From: Enterobacteriaceae bacterium UBA7338
GTDB taxonomy: Bacteria > Pseudomonadota > Gammaproteobacteria > Enterobacterales > Enterobacteriaceae
Direction: 5' to 3'
DNA length: 64,000 bases
Assembly: GCA_002480085.1 (NCBI GenBank)
Contig: DKPJ01000017.1
Location: 62,001-126,000 of the forward strand
A program made the position numbers and the translations under genes. A model generated the notes under the pieces. The model had not been told where the DNA came from and did not search any database. It was given only the letters and a program-made list of their open reading frames with translations. Shown here in pieces: positions 43,037 through 52,258 of this stretch. How positions within the stretch are numbered: position 1 is the first letter of the stretch; every line of letters starts with the position of its first letter.

Positions 43037-43395
43037 TGGAAGCCGATTTCGGGTTGCTCCACCACTATCAGCAGCTGCTGCTGACCAGCAACATGATGCT
43101 TAGCCTCGCGAAAGAGGGGCGCTGGGATGAGTTGATCCAGCATGAATTAAGCTATATTTCCGCCGTAGAAAAGCTGACCCAGCTTCAGGATACGGCGGAT
43201 ACCGCACCAACTATTCAGGGGCTGCTCCGCCCCCTGTTAAAACAGATCCTCGATAACGAAGTGGAGCTTAAAACGCTGCTGCACCAGCGCATGGAAGAAC
43301 TACGTACCCTGGTTGGGCAAACATCCCGCCAGCACAACCTGAATTCAACCTATGGACGTCTCTCCGGTAATATTCTTTTCCCAAGCGAGTTATGA
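43036..43395 (+). CDS. fliT: FliD chaperone and FlhDC regulator FliT
   Basis: FliT escorts FliD to export and, when free, binds FlhC to dampen class 2 transcription. The 119-residue helical protein matches E. coli FliT in length and in patterns such as MMLSLAKEGRWDELIQHELSY and LRPLLKQILDNEVELKTLL. It is translationally coupled to fliS and ends the operon. Confidence 0.93.
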   Translation: MEADFGLLHHYQQLLLTSNMMLSLAKEGRWDELIQHELSYISAVEKLTQLQDTADTAPTIQGLLRPLLKQILDNEVELKTLLHQRMEELRTLVGQTSRQHNLNSTYGRLSGNILFPSEL

Positions 43396-43495
43396 AGCTT
43401 GCCGCTTAAAAGCGGGTGATATTTTTTAACGTACCCACCCGCTTCGTTCTCTATTTTCATCCATACTTCAAGTTCCTCACTCTGGAGCATGGTCG

Positions 43496-44983
43496 ATGAA
43501 AAACCCCACCCTATTGCAGTGCTTTCACTGGTACTATCCGACAGGCGGTAAACTCTGGCCGGAAGTGGCCGAGCGGGCGTCTGGCTTTAACGATATGGGC
43601 ATTAACATGGTCTGGCTGCCGCCCGCCTATAAAGCGGCAACGGGAGGCTATTCGGTCGGCTATGACAGCTACGATCTCTTCGATCTGGGCGAGTTCGATC
43701 AAAAAGGCACCATTCCAACCAAATACGGCGATAAAGCTCAGCTATTAGCGGCTATCGGCGCGCTGAAGGAGAACGGCATTGCCGTGCTGCTCGACGTGGT
43801 GGTTAACCATAAGATGGGGGCCGATGAGAAAGAGTCGATCTGTGTTAACCGGGTAAACGAGCACGATCGTACCCAGATCGACGATGAGGAGATCCCCTGC
43901 GAAGCCTGGACGCGCTACACCTTCCCTGCCCGCAAAGGTAAGTACTCAAAATTTGTCTGGGACCACAAGTGCTTTAGCGGCGTCGATCATATCGAAAACC
44001 CCGATGAAGAGGGCATATTTAAAATTATCAACGATTATACCAGTGACGGCTGGAACGATCAGGTGGACGAAGAGCTGGGTAACTTTGACTATCTGATGGG
44101 GTCCAACATCGACTTCCGTAACCGGGCGGTAACGGAGGAGATCAAATACTGGGCGCGCTGGGTGATGGAGCAGACCCAGTGTGACGGCTTCCGCCTCGAT
44201 GCCGTGAAGCACATTCCGGCCTGGTTCTACAAGGAGTGGATCAACCACGTGCAGGAGGTCGCACCGAAGCCGCTGTTTATCGTCGCCGAATACTGGTCTC
44301 ACGAGGTGGATCGCCTGCAGCAGTATATCGATCAGGTCGATGGCAATACGATGCTGTTCGATGCTCCGCTGCAGATGAATTTCCATCAGGCATCGCTGCA
44401 GGGCCGCGACTACGACATGAGCCAGATATTCAGCGGCACGCTGGTGGAGGCCGATCCTTTCCACGCGGTAACGGTGGTGACTAACCACGACACCCAGCCG
44501 CTGCAGGCTCTGGAAGCGCCGGTGGAATCCTGGTTTAAGCCGCTGGCCTACGCCCTGATCCTGCTGCGGGAAAACGGGGTCCCATCGGTGTTCTATCCGG
44601 ATCTCTACGGCGCAAGCTATGACGATACCGGCGGCGACGGCGAAACCTACCACATCGACATGCCGATCATCGAACAGCTCGACCAGCTGATCCTGGCCCG
44701 CCAGCGCTTTGCTCACGGCATACAGACCCTGTGGTTCGATCACCCAAACTGCATCGCCTTTAGCCGGAGCGGAACCGAAGAGGATCCGGGCTGCGTGGTG
44801 GTGCTCTCCAACGGCGACGAGGGGGAAAAGACCCTGGCGCTGGGAGAGAACTACGGCAACAAGATGTGGCGCGACTATCTGGGCAACCGTGAGGAGACCG
44901 TCAGCACCGACGAAAACGGCACCGGCACCTTTACCTGCAACGGCGGTAGCGTCAGCGTCTGGGTACTGAAGGAGTCACTTTAA
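43496..44983 (+). CDS. amyA: Cytoplasmic alpha-amylase AmyA
   Basis: AmyA hydrolyses alpha-1,4 glucan bonds inside the cell. The 495-residue protein has no signal peptide (MKNPTLLQCFHWYYPTGGKL) and keeps the glycoside hydrolase 13 residues: nucleophile Asp in GFRLDAVKH, acid Glu in FIVAEYWSH, and the third Asp in VTNHDTQ. LLDVVVNHK is the first conserved region. It matches E. coli AmyA throughout and sits between fliT and yedD as there. Confidence 0.97.
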   Translation: MKNPTLLQCFHWYYPTGGKLWPEVAERASGFNDMGINMVWLPPAYKAATGGYSVGYDSYDLFDLGEFDQKGTIPTKYGDKAQLLAAIGALKENGIAVLLDVVVNHKMGADEKESICVNRVNEHDRTQIDDEEIPCEAWTRYTFPARKGKYSKFVWDHKCFSGVDHIENPDEEGIFKIINDYTSDGWNDQVDEELGNFDYLMGSNIDFRNRAVTEEIKYWARWVMEQTQCDGFRLDAVKHIPAWFYKEWINHVQEVAPKPLFIVAEYWSHEVDRLQQYIDQVDGNTMLFDAPLQMNFHQASLQGRDYDMSQIFSGTLVEADPFHAVTVVTNHDTQPLQALEAPVESWFKPLAYALILLRENGVPSVFYPDLYGASYDDTGGDGETYHIDMPIIEQLDQLILARQRFAHGIQTLWFDHPNCIAFSRSGTEEDPGCVVVLSNGDEGEKTLALGENYGNKMWRDYLGNREETVSTDENGTGTFTCNGGSVSVWVLKESL

Positions 44984-44989
44984 CAGAGG

Positions 44990-45017
44990 ACGCTGAGTGA
45001 GAAGCCTCACTCAGCGT
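44990..45017. terminator. Bidirectional hairpin between amyA and yedD
   Basis: A perfect 11-base-pair stem (ACGCTGAGTGA with TCACTCAGCGT, loop GAAGCC) fills the gap between the convergent genes. The T tract is short on both sides, so termination may be partial. Confidence 0.65.
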
Positions 45018-45024
45018 TATTGCC

Positions 45025-45438
45025 CTACGGCAGCGGCGTTGGCAGCGGGCTTTTCGCCAGCGCTTCAGCGCATTCGGCGGTTGGGCGGTCAACCCGCTTC
45101 AGGGTCATGCCCGCATACTCCAGCATGGCGCCATCCCGCTCTACCGAGTAGACCTCTACCTTCTGCGTCACGTTATAAAAATCATCCCCACGCAGCGTCA
45201 GCTTGCCTGGGAGGGCAATGACGCGCTGCCACTGTCGGCAGTCCAGCGTATCCCCGGCGGGTGTCACCACCAGGCTGGCTATCGCCTCAGGACTCACCAG
45301 CTTGCTCTGCGGCCCGGCGGATTGCCAGTACCCGGCCAGACCCGCTGGCGCTGGGTGTTTCACCACCTCGTTATAGTTATCTATCTGTGCACATCCGGTC
45401 AGCGCCAGCAATGCGCTAAAAATCGCTACTTTTTTCAT
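45025..45438 (-). CDS. yedD: Lipoprotein YedD
   Basis: This 137-residue lipoprotein has the lipobox LTGC (MKKVAIFSALLALTGCAQID). The rest, with GYWQSAGPQSKLVSPEAIASLVVT and the cysteine in LDCRQWQRV, corresponds to E. coli YedD, a protein of unknown function probably in the outer membrane. It is convergent with amyA. Confidence 0.92.
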   Translation of the reverse strand: MKKVAIFSALLALTGCAQIDNYNEVVKHPAPAGLAGYWQSAGPQSKLVSPEAIASLVVTPAGDTLDCRQWQRVIALPGKLTLRGDDFYNVTQKVEVYSVERDGAMLEYAGMTLKRVDRPTAECAEALAKSPLPTPLP

Positions 45439-45626
45439 CTAATGTCCTGCCTGCGAAGAAAAAATTATTCTGGCATTAAAGCGCCACGCCCGCCAGCGAT
45501 AACCTTTGTGAGTTTAATTGATCTGCACCGTATAAATGCCATTTACCGCTGGGCAAACGTACCGTTCCGTGTAGGATCGCGGTTCCGCTTTACAACATAA
45601 ACCTTCTGAGTTCAGAGGCTATTACC

Positions 45627-46832
45627 ATGTCCTGGCAACACTTCAAACAGCGCTGGCTGATTACCTTTTGGGCACCCCTGCCCGCCGTTATCGCCGCCGG
45701 CATTCTCTCAACCTACTATTTTGGCATCACCGGCACTTTCTGGGCCGTCACCGGGGAGTTTACCCGCTGGGGCGGCCAGCTCTTACAGCTAATGGGTGTA
45801 CATACGGAAACCTGGGGCTACTACAAGCTGATCCACCTGGAGGGCACGCCGCTGACCCGCATCGATGGCATGATGATTATCGGCATGTTTGGCGGCTGTT
45901 TCGCCGCCGCGCTGTGGGCGAATAACGTCAAACTGCGACTGCCCCGCAGCCGGATCCGTATTATGCAGGCCGTCGTTGGCGGCATTATTGCCGGATTCGG
46001 CGCACGACTGGCGATGGGCTGTAACCTCGCGGCGTTCTTCACCGGTATTCCGCAGTTTTCCCTCCACGCCTGGTTCTTTGCGCTGGCCACAGCGGTGGGC
46101 AGCTGGTTTGGCGCACGCGTTACCCTGCTGCCGTTTTTCCGCATCCCGGTCAAGATGCAGAAGGTCTCCGCCGCCTCGCCGCTGACGCAGCAGCCTGACC
46201 GGGCGCGCCGCCGCTTCCGCCTCGGCATGCTAGTGTTTGTGGGCATACTGGGATGGGCACTGCTCACGGCGATGAATCAGCCTAAGCTCGGTCTAGCCAT
46301 GCTGTTCGGCGTCGGCTTTGGCCTGCTGATTGAGCGGGCGCAGATCTGCTTCACCTCTGCCTTCCGCGATATGTGGATCACTGGTCGCACCCATATGGCG
46401 AAGGCCATCATTCTCGGGATGGCGGTTAGCGCCATCGGGATTTTCAGCTACGTTCAGCTGGGCGTTGAAGCCAAAATTATGTGGGCAGGTCCCAACGCCG
46501 TGATTGGCGGCCTGCTCTTTGGCTTTGGCATTGTGCTGGCGGGCGGATGCGAAACCGGTTGGATGTATCGTGCCGTTGAAGGACAGGTGCACTACTGGTG
46601 GGTAGGACTCGGAAATGTTATTGGCTCGACCCTGCTGGCCTATTTCTGGGACGATCTGGCCCCGTCGCTGGCAACCGGGTGGGATAAGGTGAATCTGCTG
46701 AACACCTTCGGCCCGCTGGGTGGATTGCTGGTGACCTATGGCCTGCTGCTTGCCGCCCTGCTGCTGATTGTCGCCTGGGAGAAACATTTCTTTAAGCGTG
46801 CCGCAACCCTGGCGATTAAGGAGTCCGTATGA
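45627..46832 (+). CDS. yedE: YeeE/YedE family membrane transporter YedE
   Basis: This 401-residue inner-membrane protein has roughly ten hydrophobic segments and the paired family repeats GGIIAGFGARLAMGCNLAAFF and GFGIVLAGGCETGWMYRA, each with a conserved cysteine of the YeeE/YedE fold. The family includes thiosulfate transporters, and YedE has been linked to selenium/sulfur uptake; the substrate is not established. It overlaps yedF by four bases. Confidence 0.94.
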   Translation: MSWQHFKQRWLITFWAPLPAVIAAGILSTYYFGITGTFWAVTGEFTRWGGQLLQLMGVHTETWGYYKLIHLEGTPLTRIDGMMIIGMFGGCFAAALWANNVKLRLPRSRIRIMQAVVGGIIAGFGARLAMGCNLAAFFTGIPQFSLHAWFFALATAVGSWFGARVTLLPFFRIPVKMQKVSAASPLTQQPDRARRRFRLGMLVFVGILGWALLTAMNQPKLGLAMLFGVGFGLLIERAQICFTSAFRDMWITGRTHMAKAIILGMAVSAIGIFSYVQLGVEAKIMWAGPNAVIGGLLFGFGIVLAGGCETGWMYRAVEGQVHYWWVGLGNVIGSTLLAYFWDDLAPSLATGWDKVNLLNTFGPLGGLLVTYGLLLAALLLIVAWEKHFFKRAATLAIKESV

Positions 46833-47062
46833 AAATAATTGTTCCTGATTACCGGCTTGATATGGTAGGCGAACCCTGCCCCTATCCTGCCGTCGCCACG
46901 TTAGAGGCGATGCCGCAGCTTAATAAGGGTGAGATTCTGGAGGTGGTGAGCGACTGCCCACAATCTATTAATAATATTCCGCTGGACGCCCGCAATCATG
47001 GTTATACCGTGCTGGATATCCAGCAGGATGGGCCGACGATTCGCTATTTGATTCAGAAGTAA
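46829..47062 (+). CDS. yedF: TusA-like sulfurtransferase YedF
   Basis: This 77-residue TusA/SirA family protein has the active-site motif GEPCPYPA with the persulfide-carrying cysteine and the family's beta-alpha-beta pattern (GEILEVVSDCPQSINNIPLD). Coupling to YedE suggests it accepts sulfur or selenium imported by YedE. A GC hairpin at 47070-47092 (CGCCGGGC with GCCCGGCG) follows the stop without a T tract. Confidence 0.95.
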   Translation: MKIIVPDYRLDMVGEPCPYPAVATLEAMPQLNKGEILEVVSDCPQSINNIPLDARNHGYTVLDIQQDGPTIRYLIQK

Positions 47063-47102
47063 ATGTGCACGCCGGGCAGCGGTGGCCCGGCGTAGCGCTG
47101 GA

Positions 47103-47561
47103 TTACTGCGGAATACGCAGCACCTGGCCCGGATAGATTTTCTCGGGGCTTTTCAGCATCGGTTTGTTCGCTTCAAAGATCTTATTGTACTGGTTAGCGT
47201 CACCGTACACCTGTTTGGAGATAGCGCTCAGGGTGTCACCGGATTTAACCGTGTAGAACTGACTCTCTTTTGCCGTCGTATCTGCGGCTGGCGCGGCCTT
47301 AACGTTGTCGGCTACACTGGCGATACCGGAGATGTTACCCACTGCAACCAGAATCTTCTCTTTGGCTTCCTGGCTCAGGCCTTCCCCCGTTACGGTGGCC
47401 TGACCGTCGGCAACCTGCACGTTAACCTTATCCGCATCCGGGATACCGGTTTTGCTCAGATGCTCCTGCACCTTTTTCGCCTGCTCTTCCTTGTCATCAT
47501 GCCCGGAGACGGCGTCCCACAGCTTTTCACCTGCTTCTTTTACAAAATTGAAAAGACCCAT
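47103..47561 (-). CDS. kbp: Potassium-binding BON-LysM protein Kbp
   Basis: Kbp (YgaU) is a cytoplasmic potassium-sensing protein with an N-terminal BON domain (KVNVQVADGQATVTGEGLSQEAKEKIL) and a C-terminal LysM domain (YTVKSGDTLSAISKQVYGDA, KIYPGQVLRIPQ). The 152-residue product matches E. coli Kbp (149) almost throughout. In E. coli K-12 kbp lies elsewhere, so this is a different location or an extra copy. It is convergent with yedF. Confidence 0.92.
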   Translation of the reverse strand: MGLFNFVKEAGEKLWDAVSGHDDKEEQAKKVQEHLSKTGIPDADKVNVQVADGQATVTGEGLSQEAKEKILVAVGNISGIASVADNVKAAPAADTTAKESQFYTVKSGDTLSAISKQVYGDANQYNKIFEANKPMLKSPEKIYPGQVLRIPQ

Positions 47562-47733
47562 TTTCAGCTCCTTACCGTTAAGTTAAGACTCTGAAAGTGT
47601 AGCAGAGGCCAGCGGAAGCGGCTGACGTAAGCATAATTTAAGGAAGTTCTGACTATCCCTGCATGGGCATAGGATGACGCGCAAAACCTTGCAACCCAGC
47701 GCAAGGCTTTGCATATCGCTCATACGGAGCGAC

Positions 47734-48590
47734 CTATTGTCCAGCCTCCAGGGCTCCCTCATGCTTTACGCTTGCCGTCTTACCCTCACTTTTAGTTCCC
47801 ATCCTTGCTATCAATTTTTTCCCCAAGGAGATGAATGGCTTCTCAATAAATCGATGGGCTATATAGGCAACAAAAAGTGACAGGATGACTAAATAGATAA
47901 CCTGAGCGAAGCCTTTCTGATTATTGAAAAGCTTGAATGTGTCGGGGTACTTATGGAACAGTTCAATTAAAATAGCGTGCGTTAAATATAATGCATAAGA
48001 TATATCACCCAGGAAGTTAAGGGCTGCATTCTCTTTTATAGTACTGTTTGTCTCAAATACTAAAGCAGACATAACCAAAGCAAAACACCAGACACCCCAT
48101 AGCAGCGGGCCATGTCCGAATACCTGAACAGACAGAATTGCCAAAGATGAAATCAGGAAAACCAGGATTGACGAGAGCGTTAATAATCCTGCTAACTTTT
48201 CTGATAATTTTTCTGCCTGGATATAGGAAATGAGCTTATAGGCAATCAAACCATAAATAAAGTTAAGGAATAGCGGTGATGATAAGAACGTTGCGGGAGC
48301 ATGCAGAAGTGTCCCTGCGGCGAAATTATTATTAAAAACCTTCTCAGCATATATTTTAATGGCATGGAGGATTCTTTTCTCTCAGTGGAGTAGCAAATAA
48401 TAAAACCACTTATGATAAAAAACAGATCAACCCCAAAAGCGCCGCTGTTGAATAGTATATCTCCCAAATCTTTTTGTGCGTATACATCATTCAGCGTCGC
48501 TTTGAGGTGATAGAAAACCACCATTAAAGCCGCTAAACCCCGAAGATAATGTATGCTTTTAACTTTACCAGGGACCACTGTTAACACCAT
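47734..48590 (-). pseudogene. Acyltransferase family 3 remnant (internal deletion plus frameshift)
   Basis: The upstream part (to about 48330) encodes the N terminus of an OafA-type membrane acyltransferase: HYLRGLAALMVVFYHL with the catalytic-type histidine, then FGVDLFFIISGFII and YMLRRF. The frame then shifts. The other frame continues as AGTLLHAPATFLSSPLFLNF and the usual C terminus (FLGDISYALYLTHAILIELF, AYIAHRFIEKPF). About 100 residues of the middle that intact relatives have are missing. The DNA is AT-rich. It is very likely inactive. Confidence 0.8.
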
Positions 48591-48737
48591 CTGAAAGAAG
48601 AAAAATTCATTCTATTACTTATCTGCCTAAGTTACAAATGCTAAGCGACTGTTCCACATAGCGTTAATGCTAATAGCATAGCAACTTAACCAGGCGCCGT
48701 AACCTCTGTCAGGTTAGGCGCCTGTCATCGCAGTTAT

Positions 48738-49862
48738 TTATTTTTGCGTGTTCAGCACAAATTTCATTTTTAGTTTTTCCCAGCCAGACCTGATGGCTCG
48801 GTTGGCTGGCATCTCAATGAGCTTGAACGAGAGCACGGAAACCACTATTGCCACTGCCAGGCTGGAGAAAGTATATATTAGAATGGAGGTAACGCTGCCC
48901 TTATCAGGCTTCATAATCTCTATCATTTTCGATATAATCATCCAATGGAACATATAAAAAGAAAAGGACGCCTCGCCAAGCAGAATTAAATATTTATTTG
49001 ACAGAATGCGAGAAATGACGCCCCGATTAAAAGCGAACGCAATAACGATGGATGCCATGCACGGGATGAATAGCACGTCATATGCATAGTTCGTATTTGT
49101 AAGATGGTTTGACGAAACATAAACTGTCAGTGCCAGAAAGAGCAGCGACCCTATCTCCATTGTGCTACATACGCTGGCTTTTGGCATTATCGGTTTAGCA
49201 AGGAACGCCCTGCATATGATGATGCCGAGGATAAAATCAGAAATTCTGAACAACGGATTGATATAAAATAGCCAGTGCAGCGAAATAGTTGCCGGAGGGT
49301 TATTAAGAAAATAGATATTAACCGCCTGAACAGCAACAAAGAGCAATGTCAGGTATCTCGTTTTGCATTTAACAAGCAGACAAAAGCAAAGATAGAAGAA
49401 CATTTCGCATGAAATGCTCCATGATACAGGGTTAAACGAAAAATAATAAGCCGAATCCGGAATGAAGGCGTGCAGCAACAGCGTATTGTAGACTAACGCC
49501 TCTTTATTAGTGGCATCAAATTGCTGTATATATCCAAACAAATAAAGCACGCAAATTAATGAGACGATATGCACCGGAAATAGTCGTGCCAGCCTGTAAA
49601 CTATAAAATCTTTGTTGCTAAACCGACCTTCTGCCAGATGCCTGCTAAAGCTGTAATTAATAATGAACCCAGAAAGGATATAGAAGAAAGTAACTCCGAT
49701 ATAACCCTTTGAAAAATATCTCGATATTTCGTTCAGCTGCGGAATTGAAGATAGCGAATAGATCCCCAAATGGCTCATAAACACGCCAAGCGCGGCAAAC
49801 ATCCTTAACGATGTAAGGCTATGAATAATATTGCTATTTTTTGACATACTTCTGCCATTCAT
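48738..49862 (-). CDS. Membrane acyltransferase, family 3 (OafA-like)
   Basis: This intact 374-residue protein has about ten membrane segments and acyltransferase-3 motifs: SLTSLRMFAALGVFMSHLG with the key histidine, GVTFFYILSGFIINYSF, RLARLFPVHIVSL, PVSWSISCEMFFYL and GEASFSFYMFHWMI. Such enzymes O-acetylate surface polysaccharides; the acceptor here is unknown. A second ATG five codons in is possible, and neither start has a good ribosome site. AT-rich composition and a decayed homologue beside it suggest horizontal arrival at the yedF-fliE junction. Confidence 0.85.
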   Translation of the reverse strand: MNGRSMSKNSNIIHSLTSLRMFAALGVFMSHLGIYSLSSIPQLNEISRYFSKGYIGVTFFYILSGFIINYSFSRHLAEGRFSNKDFIVYRLARLFPVHIVSLICVLYLFGYIQQFDATNKEALVYNTLLLHAFIPDSAYYFSFNPVSWSISCEMFFYLCFCLLVKCKTRYLTLLFVAVQAVNIYFLNNPPATISLHWLFYINPLFRISDFILGIIICRAFLAKPIMPKASVCSTMEIGSLLFLALTVYVSSNHLTNTNYAYDVLFIPCMASIVIAFAFNRGVISRILSNKYLILLGEASFSFYMFHWMIISKMIEIMKPDKGSVTSILIYTFSSLAVAIVVSVLSFKLIEMPANRAIRSGWEKLKMKFVLNTQK

Positions 49863-50032
49863 TAAAAAATTTCAGGCAGAATATGTCTTATGTAAGCGTG
49901 TGTCAATTTACTTACCGTTTCTGCTCACAGGGCGGTATTTTAATGCATCAAAGCGTGTGCAACTAAACATATGCGATCGCTTCACTACCTGATATAGAGT
50001 ACCAGCCCTGCCACTACAATAATGTAGCAAAC

Positions 50033-50344
50033 CTACACCTGCATCGACATCACGTCCTGATACGCCGTGACCAGCTTATTACGCACCTGGATCCCCATCT
50101 GCAGCGACACCGATGACTTCTGCAGATCGGTCATCACGTCGTTGAGGGCAACGCCCGGCTCACCGAGGGTAAATTTCTCAGCCTGGGTGCGCGCAGCATT
50201 TTGCGTATCGCTGATGCGATCCAGCGCAGCGTGCAGCTGACCCGCGAAGCTAACGGTGGACTCGGCGCCAACGCTCTGGTTTTTCGCCATGCCTGCCGTT
50301 GCCTGCAGCTGGTTGATGACGCCTTCAATCCCCTGAATTGACAT
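50033..50344 (-). CDS. fliE: Flagellar MS ring-rod junction protein FliE
   Basis: FliE joins the MS ring to the proximal rod and is the first exported substrate. The start MSIQGIEGVINQLQATAG is chosen to match E. coli; the upstream open frame passes through the FlhDC box. The 103-residue protein keeps FAGQLHAALDRISDTQNAART and SVSLQMGIQVRNKLVTAYQD. It is divergent from fliF. Confidence 0.95.
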   Translation of the reverse strand: MSIQGIEGVINQLQATAGMAKNQSVGAESTVSFAGQLHAALDRISDTQNAARTQAEKFTLGEPGVALNDVMTDLQKSSVSLQMGIQVRNKLVTAYQDVMSMQV

Positions 50345-50401
50345 GATTTTACCCCTACATGATTTGACTGGCGACGAGATTACCAGTTTGTCAATAAGAT
50401 G

Positions 50402-50444
50402 AAGGCGGTAAATAGCGACAAAAAACCAGGTTATTTGAGCCATA
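50402..50444. promoter_or_regulatory. FlhD4C2 box between fliE and fliF
   Basis: AAGGCGGTAAATAGCG and GGTTATTTGAGCCATA are separated by 11 bases. They carry the consensus cores AAATAGCG and TATTT-GCCAT in inverted arrangement with the expected spacing. Lying between the divergent genes, it probably activates fliE and may serve fliF as well. Confidence 0.7.
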
Positions 50445-50572
50445 GAAAATCGCGATTCATCAAATAATGGCAGGGCCATCAACATGGAACTTTTGTCGTG
50501 TTTGCCGACCCGGGAGTCCGTTTTGCTTCATTACACGAATAATGCCGTCCACCCAGAGCCAAGAGGTGCGCA

Positions 50573-52258
50573 ATGAGTGCGACAGCAACCGCATCACAGA
50601 ATAAATCTCTCGAGTGGATGAACCGCCTGCGCGCGAACCCCAGAATCCCCCTGCTCGTCGCCGGTGCCGCCGCCATCGCCATTATCGTTGCCATGGTGCT
50701 GTGGGCCAAACAGCCGGACTACCGCGTCCTCTATAGCAACGTCTCCGATCAGGACGGCGGGGCGATTGTTACCCAGCTCACGCAGATGAACATCCCCTAC
50801 CGCTTCTCTGAGACCGGCGGCGCGATTGAAGTGCCTGCGGATAAGGTGCATGAGCTGCGTCTGCGCCTGGCCCAGCTGGGGCTGCCAAAAGGCGGCGCAG
50901 TAGGCTTTGAGCTGCTGGACCAGGAGAAGTTTGGTATCAGCCAGTTCAGCGAGCAGGTTAACTACCAGCGTGCGCTGGAGGGTGAGCTGGCCCGCACTAT
51001 CGAAACGCTGGGACCGGTAAAATCCGCGCGCGTTCACCTGGCAATGCCTAAGCCGTCGCTCTTCGTCCGTGAACAGAAATCGCCGTCGGCCTCCGTTACC
51101 GTCAACCTCGCGCCGGGCCGCGCCATGGACGAGGGCCAGATCAGCGCCGTGGTCCATTTAGTCTCCAGCGCCGTGGCTGGCCTGCCGCCGGGTAACGTCA
51201 CCCTGGTTGACCAGAGCGGTCGTCTGCTGACCCAGTCCAACACCAGCGGTCGCGATCTTAACGACGCCCAGCTGAAGTATGCCGCCGACGTTGAGGGCCG
51301 CGTGCAGCGCCGTATCGAAGCGATCCTCTCCCCTATCGTGGGCAATGGCAACGTCCATGCTCAGGTTAACGCTCAGATCGACTTTGATAATAAAGAGCAG
51401 ACCGAAGAGCAGTATCACCCCAACGGCAATCCGTCCGAGGCGGTGATGCGCTCCCGTCAGCTGAACGAGAGCGAGCAGGTGGGCGGTCCCTATCCGGGCG
51501 GCGTGCCGGGTGCGCTCTCTAACCAGCCGGCTCCGGCCAATAACGCGCCGATCACCGCGAATAATCCGCAGAACGGCCAGCAGAACCAGAATGCGCAGCA
51601 GACCACCACCAGCACGGCAAACAGCGCCGGTCCGCGTAATACGCAGCGCAACGAAACCACTAACTACGAAGTCGATCGCACCATTCGCCACACCAAAATG
51701 AACGTGGGCGACGTGCAGCGCCTCTCCGTTGCCGTGGTAGTGAACTATCGCACCCTGGCCGATGGCAAACCGCTGCCGTTGACCGCTGATCAGCTGAAGC
51801 AGATCGAGGATCTGACCCGCGAAGCGATGGGCTTCTCCCAGCAGCGCGGCGATACCCTGAACGTGGTGAACTCCCAGTTCAACGCCACCGATGAGAGCGC
51901 AGGCGAGCTGCCGTTCTGGCAACAGCAGGCCTTTATCGATCAGCTGATGACCGCTGGCCGTTGGCTGCTGGTGCTGATTGTCGCCTGGATCCTTTGGCGT
52001 AAGGCCGTCCGTCCGCAGCTGGTGCGTCGCGAAGAGGAGCGCAAAGCGCTGCTTGAGAATGCCCAGGCTCGCCAGATGCCGGAAGAGGAAGCGGTTGAGG
52101 TTCGCCTCAGCAAAGATGAACAGACGCAGCAGCGCCGTGCTAACCAGCGCATGAGCGCCGAGGTGATGAGCCAGCGTATTCGCGAAATGTCTGATAACGA
52201 TCCGCGCGTTGTGGCGCTGGTCATCCGCCAGTGGATGAGTGGTGAAGAGCATGAGTAA
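50573..52258 (+). CDS. fliF: Flagellar MS-ring protein FliF
   Basis: FliF forms the membrane MS ring, the base of the flagellum. The 561-residue protein has two membrane segments (IPLLVAGAAAIAIIVAMVLW near 25-45 and WLLVLIVAWILW near 460) flanking the periplasmic ring domains (YRVLYSNVSDQDGGAIVTQL; VKSARVHLAMPKPSLFVREQ). A Gln/Asn/Thr-rich loop (near 320-365) is slightly longer than in E. coli. The C-terminal tail binds FliG, whose gene overlaps by eight bases. Confidence 0.97.
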   Translation: MSATATASQNKSLEWMNRLRANPRIPLLVAGAAAIAIIVAMVLWAKQPDYRVLYSNVSDQDGGAIVTQLTQMNIPYRFSETGGAIEVPADKVHELRLRLAQLGLPKGGAVGFELLDQEKFGISQFSEQVNYQRALEGELARTIETLGPVKSARVHLAMPKPSLFVREQKSPSASVTVNLAPGRAMDEGQISAVVHLVSSAVAGLPPGNVTLVDQSGRLLTQSNTSGRDLNDAQLKYAADVEGRVQRRIEAILSPIVGNGNVHAQVNAQIDFDNKEQTEEQYHPNGNPSEAVMRSRQLNESEQVGGPYPGGVPGALSNQPAPANNAPITANNPQNGQQNQNAQQTTTSTANSAGPRNTQRNETTNYEVDRTIRHTKMNVGDVQRLSVAVVVNYRTLADGKPLPLTADQLKQIEDLTREAMGFSQQRGDTLNVVNSQFNATDESAGELPFWQQQAFIDQLMTAGRWLLVLIVAWILWRKAVRPQLVRREEERKALLENAQARQMPEEEAVEVRLSKDEQTQQRRANQRMSAEVMSQRIREMSDNDPRVVALVIRQWMSGEEHE

